64,000 nucleotides of DNA from Halobacillus litoralis (GTDB lineage: Bacteria; Bacillota; Bacilli; Bacillales; Halobacillaceae). The stretch spans positions 2,350,001 through 2,414,000 of the forward strand of contig NZ_CP129016.1 in NCBI RefSeq assembly GCF_020524085.2, read 5' to 3'. The translations under genes were made by a program, and so were the position numbers. This document shows positions 56,923 through 64,000 of the stretch, piece after piece (positions within the stretch are counted from its first letter, which is position 1; each line of letters begins with the position of its first letter). A model generated the notes under the pieces. The model had not been told where the DNA came from. It was given only the letters and a program-made list of their open reading frames with translations, and made no database searches.

Positions 56923-58169
56923 ATGCAGTCCAGATGGTATCCAAAAAAAGGACGCGTCATTTTTCATGTTGATATGAATAGTTTCTATGCATCTGTGGAA
57001 GCAGCTTTTGATCCATCCTTAAAAGGAAAGCCGCTTGCTATTGCAGGGAACCCTGAAGAAAGACGTGGAATCATTGTCACAAGTAGCTATGAAGCCCGCA
57101 ACTACGGAGTTAAAACGACGATGCCTTTAGGAGAGGCTAGACGGTTGTGCCCTGAACTTATTGTTATGGGACCAACGTTTGAACGGTACCGTACAGCGTC
57201 CAAAGAAATGTTTAAAATTCTAGCTGATGTGACACCGCTCGTTCAGCCGGTTTCCATAGACGAGGGGTATATGGATATTACCGGCTGTGTGGACCAAGGC
57301 TCACCTCCGGAAATAGCCAAGCGTATTCAGCAGCGTATCAATGACGAGCTCGATCTTCCTTGTAGTATTGGGATAGCTCCAAATAAATTTTTGGCAAAGA
57401 TGGCTTCCGATATGAAAAAGCCTATGGGAATTACGATCTTACGGAAAAGAGATCTTGAAACAAAATTATGGCCATTGGCGATAGAAGAAATGTATGGAGT
57501 CGGTTCAAAAACAGCAGAGAAACTAAGAAAAATCGGCATTGAAACCATTGGAGGATTAGCTGAACACCCTGTCCTTGAATTGAAGGGTGTTCTTGGAATC
57601 AATGGAGAGCGATTGAAAAATAGAGCGAATGGAATCGATGATCGGCCTGTCGATCCTGATGCTGTTCATGAATTTAAAAGTATCGGCACATCAACAACGC
57701 TTCCCGAAGATACGACGGATGACACAGAGGTACAAACCGTCATTCGGAGGCTTTCCAATAAAGTAGAAGGTCGGATGAAGAATAAGAAGGTTCTTGCAAG
57801 AAATGTGCAGTTGACGATTCGTTATCATGATCGAAAAACAGTGACACGAAGTCGGCAGCTGCAGGAATTCATCCACTCGTCGGAGGACCTTTTTCAAGTG
57901 GCGATGCAGTTATTCGATGATCACTGGAATCAGCAGCCTGTTCGACTGCTTGGCGTTACAGCGAGCGACTGGCGGAGAAATCAGAGGTCAGTCAACAACT
58001 TGATCTTTTTAATTTTGAACAATATGCCAGCAAGGAAAAATTATATAAGACGATTGATGATCTGACTGAGAAATACGGCAAAAACCCTTTCCGTGATCTC
58101 AGTAATCCGACAAATCCTCAGGTGAATACGAGCTTTCAAAAGGATTTTCTCGATGATTTCAAAAAATGA
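56923..58169 (+). CDS. dinB: DNA polymerase IV, frameshifted near the C terminus
   Basis: This Y-family polymerase copies damaged templates. Motifs are FHVDMNSFYASVE (metal Asp), SSYEARNYGVKTTM and VSIDEGYMDI (metal Asp-Glu), then the helix-hairpin-helix MYGVGSKTAEKLRKIGI and the little-finger domain. At about 57970 one T seems lost; with it the text reads ASDLAEKSEVSQQLDLF, which contains the QLDLF clamp-binding motif, and runs to the stop at 58167-58169. As given, the chain ends early at 58065 without that motif. ATG 56923 follows TGGAGGAAG. Full length about 416 residues, close to PolY1 (YqjH). Confidence 0.92.
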
Positions 58170-58228
58170 TTCCCAGGCATATCCTCCATCTTCTTTTCCA
58201 TACTAAGAGAGAAGGGAGGCGTTTTAGA

Positions 58229-58357
58229 ATGGGTAGAGATCGACAGGAGAAAAAGTTGAAAACATCCGGCAGAGTGGAGTCCGATCGTGATCAGCGCTTA
58301 AGTTATCCCGGTGCGACCGCGATGGAGGGGCCAGAAGCAGCTCGTAAACGCAGATAA
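58229..58357 (+). CDS. Small conserved protein, YpzI-like, 42 residues
   Basis: A very short, hydrophilic, strongly charged protein (MGRDRQEKKLKTSGRVESD ... ATAMEGPEAARKRR). Start ATG 58229 follows AGAAGGGAGG. It resembles the small YpzI family of Bacillaceae by the pattern DRQEKKL...GRVESDRDQ; function unknown. Composition and the neighbouring sspP suggest a spore-associated product (inference). The assignment is from memory of the family and is uncertain. Confidence 0.6.
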   Translation: MGRDRQEKKLKTSGRVESDRDQRLSYPGATAMEGPEAARKRR

Positions 58358-58374
58358 TCAAGGAGGCGGATTTT

Positions 58375-58526
58375 ATGGGTAGACGCACATGGGACCAAAA
58401 CAGCAAGAACAACCAAACTTACCTCTAGGGCCGAAACAAGCATACGGGGAACCGGCTCAAGGATCTCATAAAGTGAAAAACAGACAGCATTCGCGTCAAA
58501 AACAAAAATCTTCTCACGATATGTAA
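58375..58526 (+). CDS. sspP: Small acid-soluble spore protein P, probably frameshifted
   Basis: The C-terminal part GSHKVKNRQHSRQKQKSSHDM matches SspP (CotL), a minor small acid-soluble spore protein. The family frame can be read from ATG 58389, but AAGGAGG (58361-58367) fits ATG 58375 far better. Reading from 58375 gives MGRRTWDQNSKNNQ and meets a stop near 58426. A lost base near 58405-58420 would join the two and give 50 residues, close to B. subtilis SspP (48). If no base is lost, the gene starts at 58389 with 45 residues. Confidence 0.72.
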
Positions 58527-58530
58527 GGTG

Positions 58531-58560
58531 AAAAGGCAGCCACTTGGCTGCCTTTTTATT
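58531..58560 (+). terminator. Terminator of sspP
   Basis: A stem (AAAGGCAGCCA / TGGCTGCCTTT) is followed by TTATTTTTC. Confidence 0.9.
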
Positions 58561-58644
58561 TTTCTAACCATCCAATAATCCCCAACGGATTGAATGGCAT
58601 ATGATCTCAGTTCTTGGACAAAATAATTATTGAGGAGGTTGAGA

Positions 58645-58872
58645 ATGATGCCAGAACAAATTGTCGCCGTTAGAAAAAACGGGCAAGGTAGCATTGTTGA
58701 AATGCAACTGTCGTCAGGACAAGTGATCGATTATAAACGAGCACATGAAATGGCGCGCAGTGGTGAACTGGAACACGTGAACCTCATTAGAGGTAAAGAT
58801 GGAGAAGACCATCTGCGCAGTGAACCAGATGGCATTCAATCCAACAACTTGGACAACCTTCCATCTTTTTAA
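58645..58872 (+). CDS. DUF3892-like small protein, 75 residues
   Basis: This soluble protein reads VAVRKNGQGSIVEMQLSSGQVIDYKRAHEMARSGELEHV, a pattern of the DUF3892 family (short beta strands and one helix). Function unknown. ATG 58645 or 58648 can be the start; GAGGAGG ends seven bases before the first. The acidic tail (GEDHLRSEPDGIQSNNLDNLPSF) is typical. It stands alone between two terminators. Confidence 0.75.
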   Translation: MMPEQIVAVRKNGQGSIVEMQLSSGQVIDYKRAHEMARSGELEHVNLIRGKDGEDHLRSEPDGIQSNNLDNLPSF

Positions 58873-58875
58873 TAG

Positions 58876-58914
58876 AGAACCCAGGCAAAGCCTAGCGCTT
58901 GCCTGGGTTTTCTT
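58876..58914 (+). terminator. Terminator of the DUF3892-like gene
   Basis: A stem (AACCCAGGCAA / TTGCCTGGGTT) is followed by TTCTTTATT. Confidence 0.92.
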
Positions 58915-58924
58915 TATTCCACTA

Positions 58925-59330
58925 AAGCTCCCGTTTGTTGAAGACTCAGTTTCGAGACGTTTGTGTGATTCTAGGGGCTACGGGAAAAGGTTCGCTTTCC
59001 ATGGGGCGGGCGGTGAGCCTCCTCAGGCTACGCCTTCCGGGGTCTCACCTGTCCCACACGTCCCATAGGAGTCTCACCGTTTCCCTCCGCCCCTTTGCCA
59101 AGGAAGATTCTCGAAACCACTCCTGAAAAGGCAGATCGTATGATTATGGTAAGTAGATGACTAGAACGCCTCAACAGTACGTTAAAGCATGATCCACAGC
59201 GCTTTACACCTCTAACAGTTGGATAGTGGAAGAACCACCTAACTTGGTACAAGGGTTCGTTTCTCCCTAACACCCAACAAGGCAACGAACCCCGGACACA
59301 TCTCGAAACTGAGTCTTACACAATCCTGCC
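58925..59330. repeat. Intergenic TIR repeat, copy with internal deletion
   Basis: The ends AAGACTCAGTTTCGAGA (58941-58957) and TCTCGAAACTGAGTCTT (59301-59317) are perfect inverted repeats. AAGCTCCCGTTTGTTG lies outside on the left (A end) and ACACAATCCTGCC on the right (B end). Up to about 59115 it is nearly identical to the copy at 56.3 kb. It lacks the inner GGGAAGCTGCGAG hairpin of that copy, passing directly from GGGTTCGTTTCTCC to GGCAACGAACCCCGG. It fills most of the gap before the ABC transporter. Confidence 0.87.
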
Positions 59331-59370
59331 ATTATCTGCAATAAAAAATAGTGAGCGGGATGATAAATAA

Positions 59371-59459
59371 TGAAATATATACATATAAATATTTCAAAAA
59401 GTTATTGACTTCTTTTTTTATTGAGGTACACTAAAAATGAAATAATTGATGTATTTCAT
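59371..59459 (+). promoter_or_regulatory. ABC-transporter promoter flanked by two related palindromes
   Basis: The promoter is TTGACT (59405-59410) and TACACT (59427-59432), 16 bases apart. Upstream is TGAAATAT-N10-ATATTTCA (59371-59396); downstream is ATGAAATA-N7-TATTTCAT (59437-59459). The shared TGAAATA/TATTTCA half-sites suggest one dimeric regulator binding both sides. No regulator gene lies nearby in the window. Confidence 0.6.
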
Positions 59460-59487
59460 TACAAAATTTTTAATTGGAGATGATGAA

Positions 59488-60189
59488 ATGGCAATCTTCG
59501 CAAATCAAGTCAATAAAACGTATCAGAGCGGAGAAGTGACAGTTCAGGCGCTGCGCCAGGCGTCATTGGAAGTACCAGATAAAAAAATCGTAACGATTCT
59601 TGGACCTTCAGGGTCAGGGAAATCAACACTACTTAATGTCATTGGGGGGATCGATCGTTACGATTCAGGATCAATCAAAGTAGGAGACACGATCCTGGAT
59701 CAATTAAAGGATCGTCAACTTACGGATTACCGCCGGAGATTCGTAGGGTTCATTTTTCAACAGTATAATTTAATTCCAACGCTGACCGTCGAAGAAAATG
59801 TTGAAGTCGGGCGGGAATTGAGTCAGCAACCGCTTACTATGAAAGATATTTTAGAAAAAGTAGGAATGTGGGATAAGAAAGATAAATTTCCTTCTCAACT
59901 AAGTGGGGGTGAACAGCAACGTGTCGCAATTGCGAGAGCGCTAATAAAGAACCCGCAGATTTTACTCTGTGATGAACCTACAGGGGCCCTGGATGAAGAA
60001 ACAGGGAAGAATATCCTGAAGTTGTTGAAGTTCGTAAATGAGCAGTATGGAACGACGGTCTTAATCATCACTCACAACCAGGGGATCGGCGAGATGGCTC
60101 ATTCCGTTATCCGAATGAAAAGCGGTGAAATTGTAGATTCCTATGAAAACGAAAACCCGGTCCAGCCAGAGAAGGTGACATGGTCATGA
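59488..60189 (+). CDS. ABC transporter ATP-binding protein, MacB/LolD type
   Basis: This 233-residue ATPase powers the FtsX-type permease that follows. It shows Walker A GPSGSGKST (about 39-47), Q-loop FQQYNLIP, signature LSGGEQQRVAIARA and Walker B ILLCDEPTGALD, then a His switch in IITHN. I chose ATG 59488 because TTGGAGATG lies just before it; earlier starts fall within the palindrome. It overlaps the permease gene by 10 bases. Substrate unknown; such pairs often export peptides or lipoproteins or act in antimicrobial resistance. Confidence 0.92.
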   Translation: MAIFANQVNKTYQSGEVTVQALRQASLEVPDKKIVTILGPSGSGKSTLLNVIGGIDRYDSGSIKVGDTILDQLKDRQLTDYRRRFVGFIFQQYNLIPTLTVEENVEVGRELSQQPLTMKDILEKVGMWDKKDKFPSQLSGGEQQRVAIARALIKNPQILLCDEPTGALDEETGKNILKLLKFVNEQYGTTVLIITHNQGIGEMAHSVIRMKSGEIVDSYENENPVQPEKVTWS

Positions 60190-62420
60190 TCCTAAAGAAA
60201 TCTGTGTACAGGACTTTAAAAGAAAAGAAATTCCAATATGCCGGGGTGGCTGTTCTTCTTTTACTCGCAGTTATGCTTTATGTGTCCTTATCCATGGCCA
60301 TCACGACACTGGAATCAAGAAATGAAACATTTTCAGAGGACTATAAACAGGAAAGCTTTCATTTTGTAGCTGGGGGGGAAGTTACAGATGACCAGCTCTC
60401 CCTATGGGGAGATGAGTATAATGCCACTTTAGAAAAACGGAAGTATGCAGATTTTGAGGTCGATGATTCGACATTGCGCGCATTTACGATTACTGATTCT
60501 GTTAATATCCCTTACATTGCTGAAGGGAACGCACCATCGAGCGATCAAGAGCTGGCTATTTCCAAAGTGTATGCGGAAAAACATCAATACGAACTGGGCG
60601 ACATCATCACACTCGACGACCAAAAGTTTGAAATCACAGGATTTGTATACTTACCTGATTATATTTATATGGTCGAACAAATGACTGATTTGTTAGCGGA
60701 TGCTGAAAAATTTGGTGTAGCAGTCGTTTCCGGTTCAGATTTTTCCGTAAATGCTCAAACGGAAATTCTAGGCTGGACGGAGAATGAAGACGTTCCTGAT
60801 GGGTTTAGGGAAGCGGTAAGTGAAGAAACATCTCTTTTGCAATTCGTGAACTCAGAAGATAACCCGCGCATAGGTTTTGTGGAAACAGAGATCGAAGGTG
60901 CTAAGGGAATGACGACGACATTACCCCTGTTCATTCTTGCCCTCTCCATCGCTATGGTTTTGATGCTGATGAAGCGACGTATGGAAATGCAGAGAAAAGA
61001 AATCGGCACGCTGATGGCGCTTGGGTACCGGAAGAAAGAATTAGTCCGTCATTACTTAGGCTATGCCTGGGTCATTGGATTGGCAGGAACAGTCGGTGGT
61101 TTAACTGCGGGTGCTGGTCTGTCTGTACCGCTTTCGAATCTGTACGCGAACTACTTTAACTTACCAGCTCTTTCCATGTTTGACTGGGATCCTTTTGTTC
61201 TTGTCATAGGATTTGTCATTCCTTTAATACTTTTGATCTTGCTAACGACTTTCGTCATCAGTCGGACGTTACGAACAGAACCACTGACGCTCCTGAGGCC
61301 TAAAGAGATGTCCAGTGGGAAAAAATCCTGGCTTGAAAAACTTCCACTTTTGCAAAAAGGAAGTTTTATCCGCAGGTTCCGTTTGAGGTTACTGGTGAGA
61401 AACAAAGCGAGAAGCTTCTATATTTTTATCGGGGTCATGTTCTCAACCGTTTTATTATTGTTTGGATTGATTACGTTCAATAGCATGGATCAGCTCGTAG
61501 AAACGACGTATAAGGAAATTTTGAAATACGACTATGCTGTCCACTATCAATCGTTAATGACAGAAGAAACGGATGAAGAACAAAGTCCTTTTATAATGAA
61601 CGAACTTGGTGTCGTGGATGAAGACGTGAAAATTACAGCATATGGAATGGAAAAAGATAACGAGTTTATTCAATTGAGTGCTGAAGGAGAAAGCTTGCAA
61701 TCCAAATTATCAGAAGGGGTGATTATCAGTGCTCCTCTAGCCGCGGTTCTTGGGGTAGGGGAAGGGGATGAAATCCACCTCGAAAATTCATTGAACTCGG
61801 ATACGATACAGGTAGAGGTTGCTGCAGTGGCCGATCTTTATATTGGTAATAACCTGTATCTTCCTCGCGAGGAATTGAACGATTTCCTTGGTTTCCCTGA
61901 AGAGGCCTATACAGGTACATGGCAGAAGCAGCCCCCTGAGAATAGTGGAAATGTTTATATGGTAGAAGATAAGCAGAAGGCGATCGACAGTTTTGAATCG
62001 ACGACAGGAGCAACTAGAGCGTCGGTTGCAGGGATGGCCGTTTTCGCTGTATTAATTGGAGTGATTGTTCTTACTTTGCTCACCAATTTGATCGTTGAGG
62101 AAAATACGCCTTCCATTTCGTTGTTTAAAGTGATGGGCTATCATGATAAAGAAGTTTCTAAACTTGTTTTGAGTGTGTACACCCCGATTGTACTCATCGC
62201 TTACTTTGTTTCAATTCCGCTCGCGAGTTTAAGCTTGGAGCAAACGATGAACACGCTGGTTCAGGAGACCGGTTTTCTTATGCCGACTGATGTAGCGTGG
62301 TGGATGGTCGTGATTGGATTCATTGTCATCCTGCTTACGTATTGGCTCTCTCTTGGACTATCCAAACGAAAGTTGAAGAATGTATCGTTGCAGGAAGCAT
62401 TGAAAAAGCAACAAGACTAG
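60180..62420 (+). CDS. ABC transporter permease, FtsX family
   Basis: This 746-residue permease has a first membrane helix (about 16-38) and a large external domain (about 40-235). A group of three helices follows (about 243-265, 300-325, 337-362) as the first FtsX domain, then a helix at 410-430, a second external domain, and a final three-helix FtsX domain (about 620-735). The repeat structure resembles permeases of the MacB/BceB-like superfamily. The start at ATG 60180 follows GAAGGTGAC; ATG 60186 is possible. No two-component system is next to it. Confidence 0.88.
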   Translation: MVMILKKSVYRTLKEKKFQYAGVAVLLLLAVMLYVSLSMAITTLESRNETFSEDYKQESFHFVAGGEVTDDQLSLWGDEYNATLEKRKYADFEVDDSTLRAFTITDSVNIPYIAEGNAPSSDQELAISKVYAEKHQYELGDIITLDDQKFEITGFVYLPDYIYMVEQMTDLLADAEKFGVAVVSGSDFSVNAQTEILGWTENEDVPDGFREAVSEETSLLQFVNSEDNPRIGFVETEIEGAKGMTTTLPLFILALSIAMVLMLMKRRMEMQRKEIGTLMALGYRKKELVRHYLGYAWVIGLAGTVGGLTAGAGLSVPLSNLYANYFNLPALSMFDWDPFVLVIGFVIPLILLILLTTFVISRTLRTEPLTLLRPKEMSSGKKSWLEKLPLLQKGSFIRRFRLRLLVRNKARSFYIFIGVMFSTVLLLFGLITFNSMDQLVETTYKEILKYDYAVHYQSLMTEETDEEQSPFIMNELGVVDEDVKITAYGMEKDNEFIQLSAEGESLQSKLSEGVIISAPLAAVLGVGEGDEIHLENSLNSDTIQVEVAAVADLYIGNNLYLPREELNDFLGFPEEAYTGTWQKQPPENSGNVYMVEDKQKAIDSFESTTGATRASVAGMAVFAVLIGVIVLTLLTNLIVEENTPSISLFKVMGYHDKEVSKLVLSVYTPIVLIAYFVSIPLASLSLEQTMNTLVQETGFLMPTDVAWWMVVIGFIVILLTYWLSLGLSKRKLKNVSLQEALKKQQD

Positions 62421-62423
62421 AGC

Positions 62424-62456
62424 AAAAGGACAGCGGCCCGGCCGCTGTCCTTTTTC
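62424..62456 (+). terminator. Terminator of the ABC transporter genes
   Basis: A very GC-rich stem (AAAGGACAGCGGC / GCCGCTGTCCTTT) is followed by TTCG. Confidence 0.9.
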
Positions 62457-62480
62457 GCGCGCAAGAAGCCAGGAACGCGC

Positions 62481-62510
62481 AAAAAAAGCGAGCGCAATGC
62501 TCGCTTTTTA
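62481..62510 (-). terminator. Terminator of the aldehyde dehydrogenase gene
   Basis: On the minus strand a stem (AAAGCGAGCATT / GCGCTCGCTTT, nine clean pairs) is followed by TTTTG. It lies right after the stop codon. Confidence 0.88.
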
Positions 62511-63872
62511 CTATCCAAAGAATTTCTTCAGCACTGTCATACCTAGTTGAGACCCGGGATAGCGGAAGTTCTGATCGAATCGTGTTGTTTGTTTTGTGAT
62601 GCTTTTTTCGTGCGTGAACGTATCAAAACTTCGCTTGCCGTGATAGCTGCCCATGCCGCTCTCGCCGACACCTCCAAATGGAAGGTGTGGATTGATGATA
62701 TGGTAAAGGGCGTCGTTAATGCATCCGCCGCCGAAAGAAATCGAGTTGAGGATACGCTGCTGTTCGACTTCGTTTTCGCCGAAGTAATACAGAGCAAGCG
62801 GCTTAGGACGGCTGTTGATTTTATCAATTACTTCATCTAATTCATGATAAGTCAATACAGGGAGCACGGGCCCGAAGATCTCGTCTTTCATGACCTGATC
62901 CTCCCAGGACACCTGGTCGAGAATGGTAGGCGCGATTTTGTGTTTAGATTCATCCAAAGAACCGCCTACAACGACCGTTCCGGAATCGAGATACGAAGAA
63001 ACGCGTTCAAAATGCGTTTGGTTAACGATCTTGGTGTACTCTTCATTGTCCAAAGGATTTTCTCCGTAAAACTGCTGGATGTACTTCTTCATGGTACGGA
63101 TTAAGTCCGCTTTCACTTCATGGTGGACATAAAGGTAATCAGGCGCAATACACGTTTGCCCTGCATTGGTGAATTTGCCCCAGACGATCCGCTTGGCGGC
63201 AAGATCGATGTTTGCGTCTTTGTGAACGATCGTCGGGCTCTTTCCTCCGAGTTCCAGCGTGACAGGAATGAGCTGTTTGCTCGCTTTCTCCATAATGATT
63301 TTCCCGACGGGGACACTTCCGGTGAAGAAAATATAATCAAGCGGTTGTTCAAGCAGCTCCTGGGTCACCTCTTTACCGCCTTCAATCACGGCAATAAAGT
63401 GAGGAGGAAAATATTGTTCAATCATTTTTTTCAACACCCATGAAACGGTTGGTGTTAGTTCAGACGGTTTAATGATGACCGTATTCCCTGCTGCAATCGC
63501 ACCGATCACCGGAGCGAGGGCAAGTTGGACAGGATAGTTCCACGGAGCGATGACCAGTACAGTGCCATAGGGTTCTTTTCGAATAAAGTTTTTTGAACCT
63601 GTATGGGTAAGTGGGGTCTTCACTTTAGTGGGCTGCATCCATGTTTTTAACTGTTTCACATGGTGATCGATTTCACTTTTCAAAAAGGCGATTTCTGATG
63701 CGTACGCTTCATATTCCGATTTGTTCATGTCGAATTTCAAAGCATTGAGGATCGGTTTTTCAAAGGTCGTCAGCATCTTTTTCATTATTAACAGCTGTTC
63801 TTTTCGGAAAGCATAACTCTTCGTATGTCCTTCTTGGAACCATGATTTTTGTTGCTTGACCGTTGCGTGCAT
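62511..63872 (-). CDS. Aldehyde dehydrogenase (YwdH-like)
   Basis: This 453-residue NAD(P)-dependent enzyme oxidises aldehydes to acids. Motifs are APWNYPVQLALAP (substrate channel), IIKPSELTP, the Rossmann FFTGSVPVG, catalytic Glu in TLELGGKSP and the nucleophile Cys near 241 in NAGQTCIAPDY, then EIFGPVLPV and PFGGVGESGMG. The C terminus has the extension typical of class 3-like fatty-aldehyde dehydrogenases (ending FRYPGSQLGMTVLKKFFG), as in YwdH. AAAGGAGGAGC lies just before the start. It follows a partial gene by 25 bases, so they may share a transcript. Confidence 0.92.
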   Translation of the reverse strand: MHATVKQQKSWFQEGHTKSYAFRKEQLLIMKKMLTTFEKPILNALKFDMNKSEYEAYASEIAFLKSEIDHHVKQLKTWMQPTKVKTPLTHTGSKNFIRKEPYGTVLVIAPWNYPVQLALAPVIGAIAAGNTVIIKPSELTPTVSWVLKKMIEQYFPPHFIAVIEGGKEVTQELLEQPLDYIFFTGSVPVGKIIMEKASKQLIPVTLELGGKSPTIVHKDANIDLAAKRIVWGKFTNAGQTCIAPDYLYVHHEVKADLIRTMKKYIQQFYGENPLDNEEYTKIVNQTHFERVSSYLDSGTVVVGGSLDESKHKIAPTILDQVSWEDQVMKDEIFGPVLPVLTYHELDEVIDKINSRPKPLALYYFGENEVEQQRILNSISFGGGCINDALYHIINPHLPFGGVGESGMGSYHGKRSFDTFTHEKSITKQTTRFDQNFRYPGSQLGMTVLKKFFG

Positions 63873-63897
63873 ACAGCTCCTCCTTTGTTAAGTCCGT

Positions 63898-64000
63898 GTA
63901 ATAGGATGTTGATAAAAATCGTATGCAATTGTCGTATTCGGGAATATCTGCTGTGCTTCTTCCAGGAGCTCCTCCACGGAATCACCCTGATATCTGGAAG
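63898..64000 (-). CDS. 3' end of an unidentified gene
   Basis: A frame open from the right edge ends at TAA (63898-63900) after about 33 residues (GDSVEELLEEAQQIFPN ... AYDFYQHPITRT). It lies 25 bases before the aldehyde dehydrogenase on the same strand, and the ribosome site of that gene follows its stop. The fragment is too short to name. Confidence 0.5.

Overview
The window is chromosomal DNA from an endospore-forming member of the Bacillaceae. The evidence is the complete spoIIIA operon, spoIVB, spo0A and small spore-protein genes, set in the gcvP-mntR-aroQ-efp-spoIIIA-accBC-folD-xse-ispA-dxs-recN-spo0A-bkd gene order known from Bacillus subtilis. An OLE RNA and its partner membrane protein lie between ispA and dxs, which points to an alkaliphilic or halophilic relative (Halobacillus- or Virgibacillus-like; this is inference).

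Layout. 1-5.9 kb: glycine decarboxylase subunits, a membrane-anchored rhodanese, and a B12-dependent ribonucleotide reductase behind two NrdR-like boxes. 6.1-11.2 kb: mntR, a patatin-like lipase, yqhP, yqhR, aroQ, an M24 peptidase and efp. 11.6-16.8 kb: spoIIIAA-AH behind a sigma-E-like promoter. 17.1-29.7 kb: a long housekeeping run (accB, accC, yqhY, nusB, folD, xseA, xseB, ispA, OLE RNA, oapA, dxs, tlyA, ahrC, recN). 29.9-32.2 kb: spoIVB and spo0A, the latter behind several Spo0A boxes. 32.2-37.5 kb: a small unknown gene, an aspartokinase, then on the minus strand a DEDDh exonuclease, a cNMP-like/CBS/DUF294 protein and yqzF. 37.6-47.8 kb: bkdR and the sigma-54-driven ptb-bcd-buk-lpdV-bkdAA-bkdAB-bkdB operon. 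48-56.2 kb: brxB, an aromatic-acid exporter homologue, an L,D-transpeptidase, a Prli42-like micro-gene, and a methylmalonyl-CoA mutase / B12-domain-epimerase fusion / carboxyltransferase operon followed by pepT. 56.2-64 kb: dinB behind a LexA box, small spore genes, an ABC transporter behind paired palindromes, and an aldehyde dehydrogenase.

How it fits together. The bkd operon degrades branched-chain amino acids. Valine and isoleucine carbon leaves as propionyl-CoA, which the carboxyltransferase, epimerase and B12-dependent mutase about 5 kb downstream can convert to succinyl-CoA. With the B12-dependent reductase upstream, the window shows two separate uses of adenosylcobalamin.

Sequence quality. 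At least thirteen lesions interrupt otherwise well-conserved genes: gcvPA, yqhR, efp (two), spoIIIAE, nusB, folD, tlyA, ahrC, spoIVB (two), bkdAA, dinB and probably sspP. Most are single-base indels in homopolymers; folD has one in-frame TAG. I read these mainly as sequencing or assembly errors, so these genes are given as one reconstructed CDS with the lesion marked.

Five intergenic copies of a repeat family with about 17-bp terminal inverted repeats are present. No CRISPR array, tRNA, rRNA, prophage or insertion sequence was seen.
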